Both the position numbers and the translations under genes were made by a program. Positions 1 through 12,500 of a stretch of DNA of 64,000 nt are shown one piece after another; position 1 is the stretch's first letter; each line of letters begins with the position of its first letter. Origin of the DNA: Siphonodentalium dalli (taxonomy: Eukaryota; Mollusca; Scaphopoda; Gadilida; Siphonodentaliidae). The stretch lies in NCBI GenBank assembly GCA_032622095.1, contig CP136069.1, positions 204,896,690 through 204,960,689 on the forward strand. Reading direction: 5' to 3'. The notes below the pieces were generated by a model that made no database searches, was not told where the DNA came from, and saw nothing but the letters and a program-made list of their open reading frames with translations.

Positions 1-90
1 AATTTTAATAATTTATTCTTATATTCTTTAACAGACTTATTTTGTAGGTTTAGGGCCGATGAGATCGGCCCCTGGCACTCAAAGGGTTAA
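1..90. mobile_element. Family B TTAA element, right end only
   Basis: The window opens inside a family B copy. The end CCTGGCACTCAAAGGG followed by TTAA (87-90) matches those at 16465, 37760 and 59329. Confidence 0.8.
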
Positions 91-405
91 AGAACGCTAC
101 TAGAGTTATAAAGTTACTTGACCATTGTAGCATCTGGACCAGTGTGTATATCACACGAAACATAGCCTATCAAATATCGTGTTACTATTATACAAGATAG
201 TCCAGGGACTATTGAACACTCCAATGAATAATGGCGAAACAAATTTTACACTTGAAGTAAAGGCAAATATAGGTGATTAATAGCTACTCCAAGAAGATTA
301 ATTCTTTTAATATATTTTACAAACATAATAAAAGTTACCATTTACAAGTAAACTAACAAGCTATGCCACAGCAATGATCTTGTTTCAATATGTTTCTGTT
401 TGCAG

Positions 406-519
406 GAAGCTATCGGTATTGTTCTGGATGTCGGACCATCCATGAGCCAAGCTCCAGCTGGGTTTTCAACTTCCCTGGAGACTGCAATTGATGCAGTTAC
501 AATGATCCTACAGAGAAAG
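406..519 (+). CDS. XRCC5: XRCC5 exon A: start of vWA-like domain
   Basis: Codes 38 residues (EAIGIVLDVGPSMSQ...), aligning with human KAAVVLCMDVGFTMS, the first beta strand of the vWA-like domain. The acceptor is tgtttgcag; the donor is AAG|gtaatc. It starts and ends in phase 0. The MIDAS-like position reads DVGPSMS; the human protein is also degenerate here. No convincing start exon is visible in bases 1-405. Confidence 0.93.
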
Positions 520-3500
520 GTAATCTCTCCTCACAAATCTGTATATGTAGAACAATGATTGGTATGCCCAGCCCTGAGAAATGTTCAGAGATATTTGGGC
601 CAAAATTATAAAATTTTGTTTGTTTTCCCCCTGACCATACCTACCCTAAAAAAACACAGGTGTCATACAATTTAGGTTGCATAAATACCATCCACTAGGA
701 ATTTAGGGATCTTTGGTTTTTCTAAACTTTCAGTTTCAGTCTGTAATTGGTACCGGCTATAAAACAGCCCTGTATTTTTCCCTCATACATAGCAAAGCAC
801 ATGCTCATAGATTGATTGAGGACCTATATAATTGGGCCGCGATGGTTCATTCTTGGCTGTCTGCGGTTTATCACACGCAATAAATTACGGAACATTTTTA
901 ATTAACTATTGAACATGGGAACAAGATAATCATAATTAATCATTGAACAGTAATACAATAATGCAGTTCGTGAGTTTATTTGTCCAAATTCTTGGCAAGG
1001 AACACTAACATGTCAACTCTAGTCTAGACGGATTAAGACATGTTCGCTGATGGGAAACAACATGTGCTGAAGACCCACTCAGAAGCGCAACTTGTCGCAG
1101 GAATGCAAAAGTTTGGTCGAAGTATCTTGTGACACTGCTACCAGGTTGTATTTAGAAGAAGATACTCCATCGCTCTGATTCAGCCCAAAATGCAACTGTT
1201 GCTGTCACTGTGTCTGTCGCCATTGGTTACAATAAGATAAGGCAATGGTGACTCTGAAGCAACCGGTCAAGTCTGCTTGCAAACAGCGGTCAATTTGAAA
1301 CCGTCTTATTTGATGTGATAAAATTGCAGTTGCGATATATTGAATATTTATTTTACCCATGGTTTAAATACGGTTTTTCTTTTCCAAACCGACTATAGTC
1401 AATATATTGAAATATCACCCAGCCCTAGCTTCCATCATGAAATGGGTCAAATGACGATAATTTGCTTGCCATTCAGATTCATTGAAGGTCTCTAAAATCA
1501 TGGTTTTTTTCGACTTTTGTTCCTATATTACTTAACTTTTTTCTCCCATCGGGCTAACCATAGTAGCACCTGTGTTGGAGATATCTGACTCCACCCCTGC
1601 ACTATGACCTTCATATATACATTCACTTGTAAGTAATGGCTTTTCCAGCTTTCCAGTTATCAATTATTAATTCATTCAGGTGGACCATTATTGTCAGACT
1701 ATGCATCATCATGCACATTGTATTTTTCAGTGCAGTTTATAAACTTGAATGTAATAGACCCAATCATCGGGACATCAATTTGACCTAATCTTCTGTTGCA
1801 GATGTTTGCTGAGTCAAAAGATGAAGTAGCCGTAATTCTCGTTGGAACATCAGATACAGACAATCCACTGGCAGATGGAGAGAGTTATGAGAACATTTCT
1901 ATTGTCCGACCTCTCGGATTGGCAGATTTTGATCTTCTACAATATGTTCAGAATGAAATTCAACCCAGTAATGTCTCTGGGGACTGTATCTTTTTCACTT
2001 ATTTAAAGGCACGGATGGCATTGGTTGTAGGTTATAATTTAGAAATAAAAATTACCAAATTATGAATTTCCTCAAGACAATACTAATAGTATAGTATAAT
2101 GACCACAATTAATTAACCACAATTTAACAAAACACACTTTGTGCGAGCCGAACATTTGTTTATATACAGCACGTATAGAGTGGGCTATAGGCAAAACACT
2201 CAACACCGTGGTGATTTTTTCTGGGAGAATTATTCACCGTGACCCATTCAACCCCGATATATTGAGTGGCGAGGATTAGCGAGTGCTATATCGGTATGTT
2301 GTAAACAATATGGTGTCAATGTTAACCAAAGTTCAGTTAGTGGGGTATCCCCGGTGTTGAGTGTTTTGCACACTCTTTACGCACTGTACATACAGTTTGT
2401 TATTAGTGCCTGTCTGTTATTAGTGCCTGTCTGTTATTAGTGCCTGTCTGTTATTAGTGCCTGTCTGTTCCACATCTAGTCATATTTTGGTCTCAAGCCA
2501 TAAAATTGTCAACATTCGAGCTTCCTGGTATTTTGTGTTTTAGTGTCTTATTAACTATTAAGTTTCTGTGTAATTTCATCCTTAACTCTCTATAGTTATT
2601 GATGGAATGGTTGTAGCATTGGATCATGTAGTAACAGCTATTCAGTGAGTATATTCAAAATGTTACCCCTTATCATAAAACCCTTATTATATCCACCGTA
2701 ATGAATTTATGGGGGGCATAATGGAATCAGTTTTACGTCTCATGAGACTTTGTCAGAGCTTGTATTCCTCTATTTTTCAGTCATTTTTTGTTTAACTTGG
2801 CACCGGTATTTAGTACCATGGAAAGTGTTGAACCTGTGATTATGAGGTCCATCAGACTTATTTTAGTGAAGTTATCCCCCTTTTTTTCCTCAACATGCAT
2901 AATTTTGTCTGATAGATCTGACCAGAGTTAGATCAAAGTCAAAGGGGTAGTGATCGGGACCAGTCTAGAGGTTTCAATTACGCCTTGTCACTGAGTCACG
3001 GCCAAATTTGATCCATCCAGCCCTGTTCCGTTTTTTTGGTGCTACAGATCAAAGTTCTGGAGTAGCATTCCATATATGGAATTCATAATTATTCAGAAGC
3101 TCCATGCTGCTCCAGAACTTTTACTTGTAGCACTAAAAAACGGACTGGGGCTGGATGGATCTAATACGGCTGCGACTCAGTAACAAGTCATATTGGAAGA
3201 AGTCACTTCTTTCTATTTGCTTATTAGGAAGAAGTGGACTGTTATCAAGGGGAAGTCTTAACCCTTTACCCAACAAACCGGCCAAATAAAGCTTCAACAG
3301 CCTAAAATATCTTCGGTCTGTCTCAATAGAACCATACATATATGGATATCATTGGAACCGGCTCCTTGACCACATTGTGATAGTTACAGTTATGCCCTGT
3401 GCCAATGCATTCTCTTATATATGCGAGTCGACCATAGGTCGCCTCGCATATATAAGAGAATGCATTGGCCTAAAAAAAATCTTTTTTTAACACTTTTTAC

Positions 3501-6500
3501 CATTTTTTCTTACATTCTTTTACAATTTTATAATTTTTAATGTGTTAAGCCAATGCATTCTCTTATATATGCGAGGCGACCTATGGTCGACTCGCATATA
3601 TAAGAGAATGCATTGGCACAGGGCCCTTCTGTTGGGTAAAGGGTTAATGGCTCAAGTTCAATTTACACCCCAGCATCACCATTCTATGCTCCAATAAGTG
3701 TTATGGAACACAAGAGCCCATTTGTAAATAGGGGTGCCACGATTAATCGTATAATCGATGAACCGTTGATAAAGCCGATAATCGATTACTATTTCCATCG
3801 TCTATTAATCTGCGTTATTTATTTCGGACGTCAGAAAATGCTGGGTATTATTCAATACCGTCTTTTACACAGTTTAATCTACAACCGAGGTGTTAACATC
3901 CTTTGATCACGTATCAAGGAGATTCCAATAACACGAGTACTACTAATATATGTTGCAAACAGTCGGCAGTTCATTTGGTGATGTGACATGGTTTCTCGTT
4001 GGGTTGTTGTATATTCTACAAATTTGCGGCACTACAGATTTGAAACTGAATGCATTCACCCTTGAATCTGATTGGACCAATGGGAAGTTGATTGACATTC
4101 TCTCTAAAACCAGGGAACCAATATTTATACGGCATTTTAATTAGCGACGTTCTCTGCAATGTAATTGCGAGTGTACTTTGTTTGCATAAGTACAAATGTA
4201 TACTTACATGTAGAAGTTACTAGTAAAGGCTATCACATATCATGTGGTGAATGCTGAATGAAACTGACTATTATCAAATACTTAGCTTGTTCTGAGTCCT
4301 GCAATTTGCGGGTGGGGGCACACGTTTGTGATTGTTAACCACGCTCTGAAAGTTTGATGAAACTTATAGTTTCTGTAACATTTGATTCCTTTTTTTAGGA
4401 ACCGCCGGCGGTCCATCGTTCATTCCTACTTTTATATTGTTGGTATATTTGGGCTATTCATAAAACTGAAATTAATCGCTACGTTCGTTCTAATGAACTC
4501 ACAAATATTATAACCATAACATCGCCGAGAACTGTGCTGGTATTCAATACATTGTGCTCATTAGTCATTAACAGTGGTTTATGATGCACTTTATTAACGT
4601 AAAAATTACATCAGCCGATGCCTCAAACAACCAGCAACAGTGCAGTTATTGACTTAACCAGCACCCAGTAGGTCATATTACGGAATACTTCCACTGATTA
4701 TTAATATTAGGTACGATTAATCAATTATTGATGATCGATTATCAAAATCAATAATCGTGGCATCTCTATTTATAAAATGATTACAATGAGTATAGACACA
4801 ATTATAATTAGGAAATACAGTTTAAATATGCTGTAGGAATATATGTATTTTGGAATAAGAGAGAGAAGTCACTTCTCTGTGGCAAACAATTATGGAAACA
4901 TCTGGTCTTGATTTGTAATAAAAAAAAATTCTATTTGTTCTCAGAGGCAAGAAGGGATTTGCATCTAAGCGACTGATTCTGATGTCTGACCTCGGTGGGG
5001 AATTCGGTGATGATCAACTCGATACCATTATAGGAGCACTGAAGAATTCAGAAACGGAACTCAATGTAATGTAGGTATTCACTTCATATCAAAGTCCTTA
5101 ACAGCTGGATTTAAGAGAACATGCATGGAACATGGCAAATGCAAATTTCAGTACAACACTGATATCGTTAAAGTTTGACAACTACCATACTTCGAAAGCA
5201 CATTATAAAGAGTTACTCCCCATCCACCACTCATAGCATTCAATGATTGATTCACATCCATCAGTTTTTATTAGGAAAATGAGATGCATTCATATTGTGC
5301 AGAAGACGCTGTAATATGATTAGGTAATATACAATCCATTGGATATCATTTATCAATATGTTTTTGGTTCGTTAAGCTACAAATTTAAGTGTTTTCTGAA
5401 CTGTTCCACCTCTTCACTGTTGTTACGCTCAATATAATGATTCGATTCGGGATTCAATTTGATTTCGAATCTCTTACCCGATTCGATTCGAAATGAAAAT
5501 CCCCAATTTGCAGGACCCTACCTTGAGCAAGGTGTTTATTTTGTACCTGATTATGAACAGTGAAAGATCTTGTCAGTATGCTAGCCACATTGTGGCTGTA
5601 CCTCCCCTTTCCCCGGGGAGCATTAGATGGTTACTGAGTGTTCAGGCTCATTAGGGAATAATTGTCCCATGCATTGGAATGGGGTACCTGTAGAATGCGT
5701 ATAATAAATGGATCAATTATTATATATTTATTAATATTATTGCTCATTCCAGCGGTCCTAACCTGGATGACGATGAAGACGGAGGATCAGGTGATGGACC
5801 GTCCACATCTGCTGCTGTTAATGGATTCGGTAAAGAAAAAACGCCACAGCAGCTTGCTGGAGAAAAAATGCTCACACATATCATAGAGCAAGTCAATGGG
5901 TCATCGTATTCATTCCAGTATGTATCTAAGACTTGGGCAAGCCTGGGTTTAGTGTGCCTGTCATTTCAAGAATGAGGTCCCCTGAGGGTGAATTTAGTGA
6001 CCTTTCCCACATATCGGGCTAGCATCACTAGATGCACCAACTACGGACCTCATTCTGCATGGCCTCATCTGCTATTGGAGATATAGACTCAGGTTGAAGT
6101 TCCCAGATGGGAATATTGTGATGTACGCCCATTGGGAACCTCGATTATGCAATATGTCGTCTGCCAATTGGGGATATAGAGAAACTAAACTAAAAAAGAA
6201 ATAGAATCTATGTGAAAGAGTTTCTATAGAAATTTGATAATAAAGAAACTTTCCAGAGAAGACGAGGCCTGAGCAGAATGAGGTCTCCAGAGGGTGAATT
6301 TGGTGATGCTAGCCTGCTATGCAGGATAGTGTCACTAAATACACCCTCTGGGGACCTCATTCTGCAAATGACAGGCACACTAAACTCAGGCACACTAAAC
6401 TCAGGTATGTTTTGAGATACCTCATACCAAATTATGTTTAACCATTTACCCAACAGAAGGGCCCTGTGCCAATGCATTCTCTTATATATGCGAGTCGACC

Positions 6501-9500
6501 ATAGGTCGCCTCGCATATATAAGAGAATGCATTGGCTTAACACATTAAAAATTAAAAAATTGTTAAAGAATGTAAGAAAAAATGGTAAAAAGTGTTAAAA
6601 AAAGATTTTTTTTAGGCCAATGCATTCTCTTATATATGCGAGGCGACCTATGGTCGACTCGCATATATAAGAGAATGCATTGGCACAGGGCATAACTGTA
6701 ACTATCACAATGTGGTCAAGGAGCCGGTTCCAATGATATCCATATTTGTATGGTTCTATTGAGACAGACCGAAGATAAGTTAGGCTGTTGAAGCTTTATT
6801 TGGCCGGTTTTGGCCGGTTTGTTGGGTAAAGGGTTAAATAATTTTGGGGTCGAACGAGCCATTTTCCATTTAATCAATCACAATTGGTATCGTAAATAAA
6901 TCTGCATTTATTTTATAGACTATACAGTTGGCTGTAATACAAGGACTACATTTTTAGTTTATCATCTTTTACAGAGAAGCATTGCCTGCTTTGAGTTATT
7001 TCCAATCTCGGCAAGTCAGACCAACAGCATGGAAATGTCAGATGGAAATAAGCGACAACCTCAAAATACCAGTCTGTGGATATGTCAAGGTAAGTCAGAC
7101 CCACGGCTTGAAATGTCAGATGGATATCAGAGACAACCTCAAATTACCAGTCTGTGGATACGTCAAGGTAAGTCAGAACAAGGTGTGGAAATGTCAGATG
7201 GAAATCAGTGACAACCTCAAAATACCAGTCTGTGGATATGTCAAGGTAAGTCATGAAAACATTGGTAACAAAAGCTCACCTTATATGTCTATCTCCATCA
7301 CCGGGCCCATAGTCTTTCGGTGTCCTCCCATTTCCATTGTCTCCGTTCAGTTATTTAATTCCATTCCTCTCGCTCACCACATTTAAACCCGACTGACGTA
7401 ATCTCTCTCACTTCCGGTATATACAGTTGCTATCCAAGAGCAATAACTCTATCACACGGTCTCTCCACATAACTCAAATATGTACCGTAGTTAACAAGTC
7501 AGACCCACGGCTTGAAATGTCAAATGGAAATTATCGCCTCCCTCAAAATACCAGTCTGTGGATATGTCAAGGTACGTCAGACCCACGGCTTGAAATGTAG
7601 GAAATCAGCGACAACCTCAAAATGATGTCAGATGGAAATCGGCGACACCCTCAAAATACCAGTCTGTGGATATGTCAAGGTAAGTCAGACCCACGGCGTG
7701 AAATGTCGGAAATCAGCGACAACCTCAAAATACCAGTCAGACCCACGGCATGAAATGTCAGATGGAAATCTGCGACACCCTCAAAATACCAGTCTGTGGA
7801 TATGTCAAGGTAAGTCAGTCCCACGGCGTGAAATGTCGGAAATCAGCGACAACCTCAAAATACCAGTCAGATAATATAATATATTTCACCAACAAACCAA
7901 CCTATGTATAATATATTTCAGTTAAAAGACTTCAAGTTGAAACAAAGTTGGAAAAAGATTTACGCGAAGGATCCAGACCTTGATGTTGGTACCCTGAGGA
8001 CGTTTCATCTGAATGATGACGAGGAAACCGAGATCGAGAAAGAAGACATGGCTGAAGGTTGTTAAATTTCATTGTTTATTGGGTCAGATTGAGCCACTGA
8101 TCGATCTATAATAACCTGATCGGGCTATAATTGTTTGATTGGTCTTCCTGGTACAGTGCTCACTGTTGAATGAGAGGGAACTCTAAATTTCTTGAATATT
8201 AAATTTTTTTTATTTGAAGATTTGTACACATTTATATTGCATATTCTCCGTAAATAATTGTTCTGTGTCTTTCAATAGTTTCACAAGAAATCAGAATTAA
8301 TTGTTTTCAAAGCATTGGCTGAAAGATAATTATTGAACAATTTAGAGTGACTCCCCTTATCTCAGATGCATGCTGGCTGTGAAAGACCGATCGGGGGTTC
8401 AGCCAGACCTGTTCATTGTTCATTGCTTTGTTCCCTATTTTGGTACTTGGGGATTGCCCTGATTTGCCCATCAAAAATGACTGGTCTATAAACGCTCTTT
8501 ATTACTTTTCTGTGTGCACTCACATTTCCTGGACAAATTGTGAAATTTTCAGTTTCCGACTGATAACTTGCATTCAAATTGACAGGTCATCGATATGGAA
8601 ATACTCTGGTGCCAATGACAGACGATGATAAACAAAACATGAAATTCAAAGCTGATAAGTGTCTCAAAGTATTAGGATTCACAAAAGCCGAAAATGTAAG
8701 TCAAATCTAGTATCATATAGAAATGGGTTCCATCCGTCAATTTCCATCCCTGTTCGTCCGAACTTTAGAGCTCTATATCTCAGTCATTGATGGTCAGTTT
8801 CAAATGATCTGTGGTATGCAGATGAACCACGATGACAGGAATGATATCATGCATCTTGTCTGAAGTAATAATTGAACACACTATGTTAAATGTCTTTTCA
8901 CATTCAGTCACACATTGTGTCTTCCTCCATTTTTCCTGCCACATCATCAAGTTCCCAGCATTCAATGTAGAGTTCTCTGTCTTGTACCAGGTTAAAATTT
9001 AGAGTTATCTCTCTTTAATTATACAGTTTGTAGATACATACAGTTCATATATATGCTTTATCACATCAACTCCCCTCTCTTTATACAAGTTCTATTTACA
9101 GTTGTCATTTACGGCACCGATCCTCTCTCCAGCACACCCAGTAATGCTAGAGAGGTGAAGCGCCTTTTTTTATAAGGCAGTCAGCCAATTGACATTGTGA
9201 ATTGTTCCATGTCACCACACAAATCTGTTTATTGTGAATGTATGAATCTGTTACATACTATTTGTTGAGAATTAGAATTGATGTAATATCAAACAGGCAT
9301 CCAGATGAATGCATTATGTCCTTTGCGGTGTATCTGTTACAACAGGCCCAATGCAGAGATTCAATATTTAAAATTTAACACAAGTCATCACATACCTTAA
9401 CCCTTCCTGGAGCTTCTTGAAATTTTGGGAAAACCCTGTGCCAATGCATTCTCTAATATATGCAAGTCTCCCATAGGGAGCCTCACATATATAAGAGAAT

Positions 9501-12500
9501 ACATTGGCACAGGGTTTTTGCAAAATACATTGACCTAACAATATTTACCTTGACCTTGTAAGCCAGTGTATTCTCTTATATATGCTAGGCTCCTTATGGG
9601 AGACACGCATATATAAGAGAATGCACTGGCACAGGATCTTTAATGCTGCACCAGCACAGCTACCGTCATGAAAGGGTTAAGCACACAGTATGTACTTATT
9701 TCAGTGAATAAAACTTGCAAGTCAGTACCCCGGTATTTTACCCATGAAAAAATTTCAGCATTCAACTAATATTACCGAAAATCTAGCCACATCGATCGTA
9801 CAGTAATGCCCTAAATAATCGACCCCTTAACCACAGCAGAATTATGGGTAACTTTTCAGGATTTAGTCGGAAATATGGCTTGTTGCCATTCATCATAAAG
9901 CTCTCAGTGAGCTTTCCGATGAATGGCAACAAGCCATATTTCCGACGTGAGAGCTTTATGATGAATGGCAACAAGCCATATTTCCGACTAAATCCTGAAA
10001 AGTTACCCATAAATCTGCTGTGGTTAAGGAGTCGATTACTTATGGCATTACTGTACCATTTGAGAAAACACAACATCGGAACAACGCAAAATTGTAAAAA
10101 AAAATTAGCCTCCTTGTTATTGATATTTTGCATTGTACCTTTCCAATTGCCAATCTTTATTTTGTAGATAAAGAGGCACCACCATTTAGGTGATGGTGTT
10201 GTGAGTATAGTTGCTGAAAAGACTGATGAGGTATGTGAATTGCCTGGTTAAATGCAGGGCTCAAAGCGTATGCCTGTCACTGCCAGTTCACTGAGTGACT
10301 AACAGATTTATGTGCATTGAATGACACTTTTTGTTCCCTGTCAGTCTGGAGTAAAGGACATACCCACATATACAATAGTGGGTCTGATGACCATTTGTAG
10401 AGTTTTCATTTCCCAACCCTGGATTCCATGTCAGTAACTCCAATCAGAACTCACTATTAGTAGCACCAAGATAAAGGAGTCCAATCGAGCAATTAATGTA
10501 GAGCGATGCAATGTAATTTGGGGTAATACCGCGATTCTTCCGAGAAATCAAAATTGGCTGGAATATGATAGACTCAGTATCGATATGAATCTGAGTGCAT
10601 GTTTACAAAGACTGGATGTGTGGCCGAGCAGTTTTTAGCACAACCTGACAAAGTCAAGTTTGAGCTATTGTCATGGGTTGGCATTGGTCATCCGTGCATC
10701 CGTCTGACCATCAACAATTCCCTTCAGCACACCCTACAGGTTGCATCCCTCATCCGATCATCCCATAACTTCATATGGATCTTCGGGGTGAGCTCTAGAT
10801 GGGAGCCATAAATTTTTTCCAAATTTGTTAAAAAACATGGCCATCGGAAGCTTTTTGGATTAAAATTATTCGCGAAATGTTTTGAAAATTTACAGGCATG
10901 CTCAGGATCACCCCTAGATGGGAGCTATAAAATGTTCGATGAAAAACATGGACGCCAGTAGCCATCTTGAATTTGAATCATTGCATGATTAATCCTTTGG
11001 CACGCCCTACAGGCCACATCCCTCAACTGATTGCCCCCAAACTTCATACAGATCTTAGGGGTGACCTCCAGATGGGAGTCATCGATTATTTCTGAAACTC
11101 TCGATCAATCAGGATGATGTTTTTATACTATTGACATTTCAGGCTGCTGCTGTAGCGATCTCTGCCCTTATTAATGCCATGTATGAGACCAACTCAGTCG
11201 CCATCGCACGGAGGGTCTACGCCAGCAACTCATCTCCAAAAATAGGAGTCCTTATGCCTCACATTAAGGCAGATTATGAGGTGAGTGTTACTAACCCTCT
11301 CTATACTGCATGGACTCTCCCATTCAGTTATGAAAGTATACATTGGATGGTCTATTCAGGCCTGAGAATAGTTACCTGTCATTTGCAGAATGAGGTCCCC
11401 AGAGAGTGATTTTAGTGATGCTATCCCACGCAGCGGGGTAGCATCACCAAATTCATCCTCTGGGGACCTCATTCTGCATGGCCTCATCTGCTATGGTGGG
11501 CATAGACTCAGATTCAAGTTCCCAAATGGTGAATATTTTGATGTACACCCATTGGGAACCTCAATTATGCAAAGTGTCGTCTGCCAATTTGGGGATATAG
11601 AGAAACTAAACTAAAATTGAAATAGAATCTTTGTGAAAAAGTTTCTGTAGAAATTTGATAATAAATATACTTTCCAGAGAAGACGAGGCTTAAGCAGAAT
11701 GAGGTCTACGCTATACAAGTTTAATTTACTCCCTGTCTGAGGGTGACTATTTTACATGCCTTAATATATGGTGCCCGATATTTGCAGAATGAGATCCCCA
11801 GAGTGTGAACTTAGTGACGCTACCATGTCCAGCGGGATAGCATCACTAAATTCACCTCTGGGGACCTCATTCTGATTAGGCCTCATCTCCTCTGGAAAGA
11901 TTCATAAGAATTTGTTTTTAAGTCTGAGTCTAGGTCTGCCATATCAGATGAGGCCATGCTGTGCGGGGTAGCATCACTAAATTCACCCTCTGGTGACATC
12001 TTTCTCAGGGTTTCCGCTATAGCGGCAGGGGATCCCTTTTTGGGCCCCATTCCCCCAGCCAATTTTTCCCCTTCTGTCATACCACAGGACATATTCCATA
12101 TGTATACAGGTATAAAGATGTTTACTTCTCAATTTCGTTGGGACAGTACTAAGAAATTTAAATAGTTGACAACTTTATTTGATTTCTAGCGAGAATACAC
12201 ACTCGGACCGATCAAACACAAACTGAGGAAATTATCAAATCCGACATCGCTAGAATGCATGCTTTGGAGTCCGCTGGTTACGTTGCTACGGTTAGGTTAC
12301 GAAAAATGACCGCCGATAATTCAATCATGTTATATTCCGGTACGTTATGCATCCGAACTTTCTGCCGAGTCTTGAATAGTGGTCGTTTAACTTCAACGGA
12401 CGTGTTTCCGTATACAGCAATTAATTTTTATCTAATAAATTTTCTATGTTTTAAAGTTATTGCGGTTGATAGCATAGTAACTTAGGTAGAAAATGGATGC

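Noticed and set aside
1-405. First exon of XRCC5 inside the window
   Set aside because: No ATG followed by a short open segment and a donor in phase 0 stood out; bases 1-90 are a transposon end. The first exon most likely lies further left.
6208-6543. Minus-strand frame of 111 codons across families E and A
   Set aside because: It spans the junction of two transposons and includes the 69 bp palindrome, whose translation recurs at every copy.
9783-10167. Open frames on both strands in family D (also at 31768, 52180, 60817, 61094)
   Set aside because: They read the same hairpin in both directions and recur with each transposon copy, so they are palindrome artefacts.
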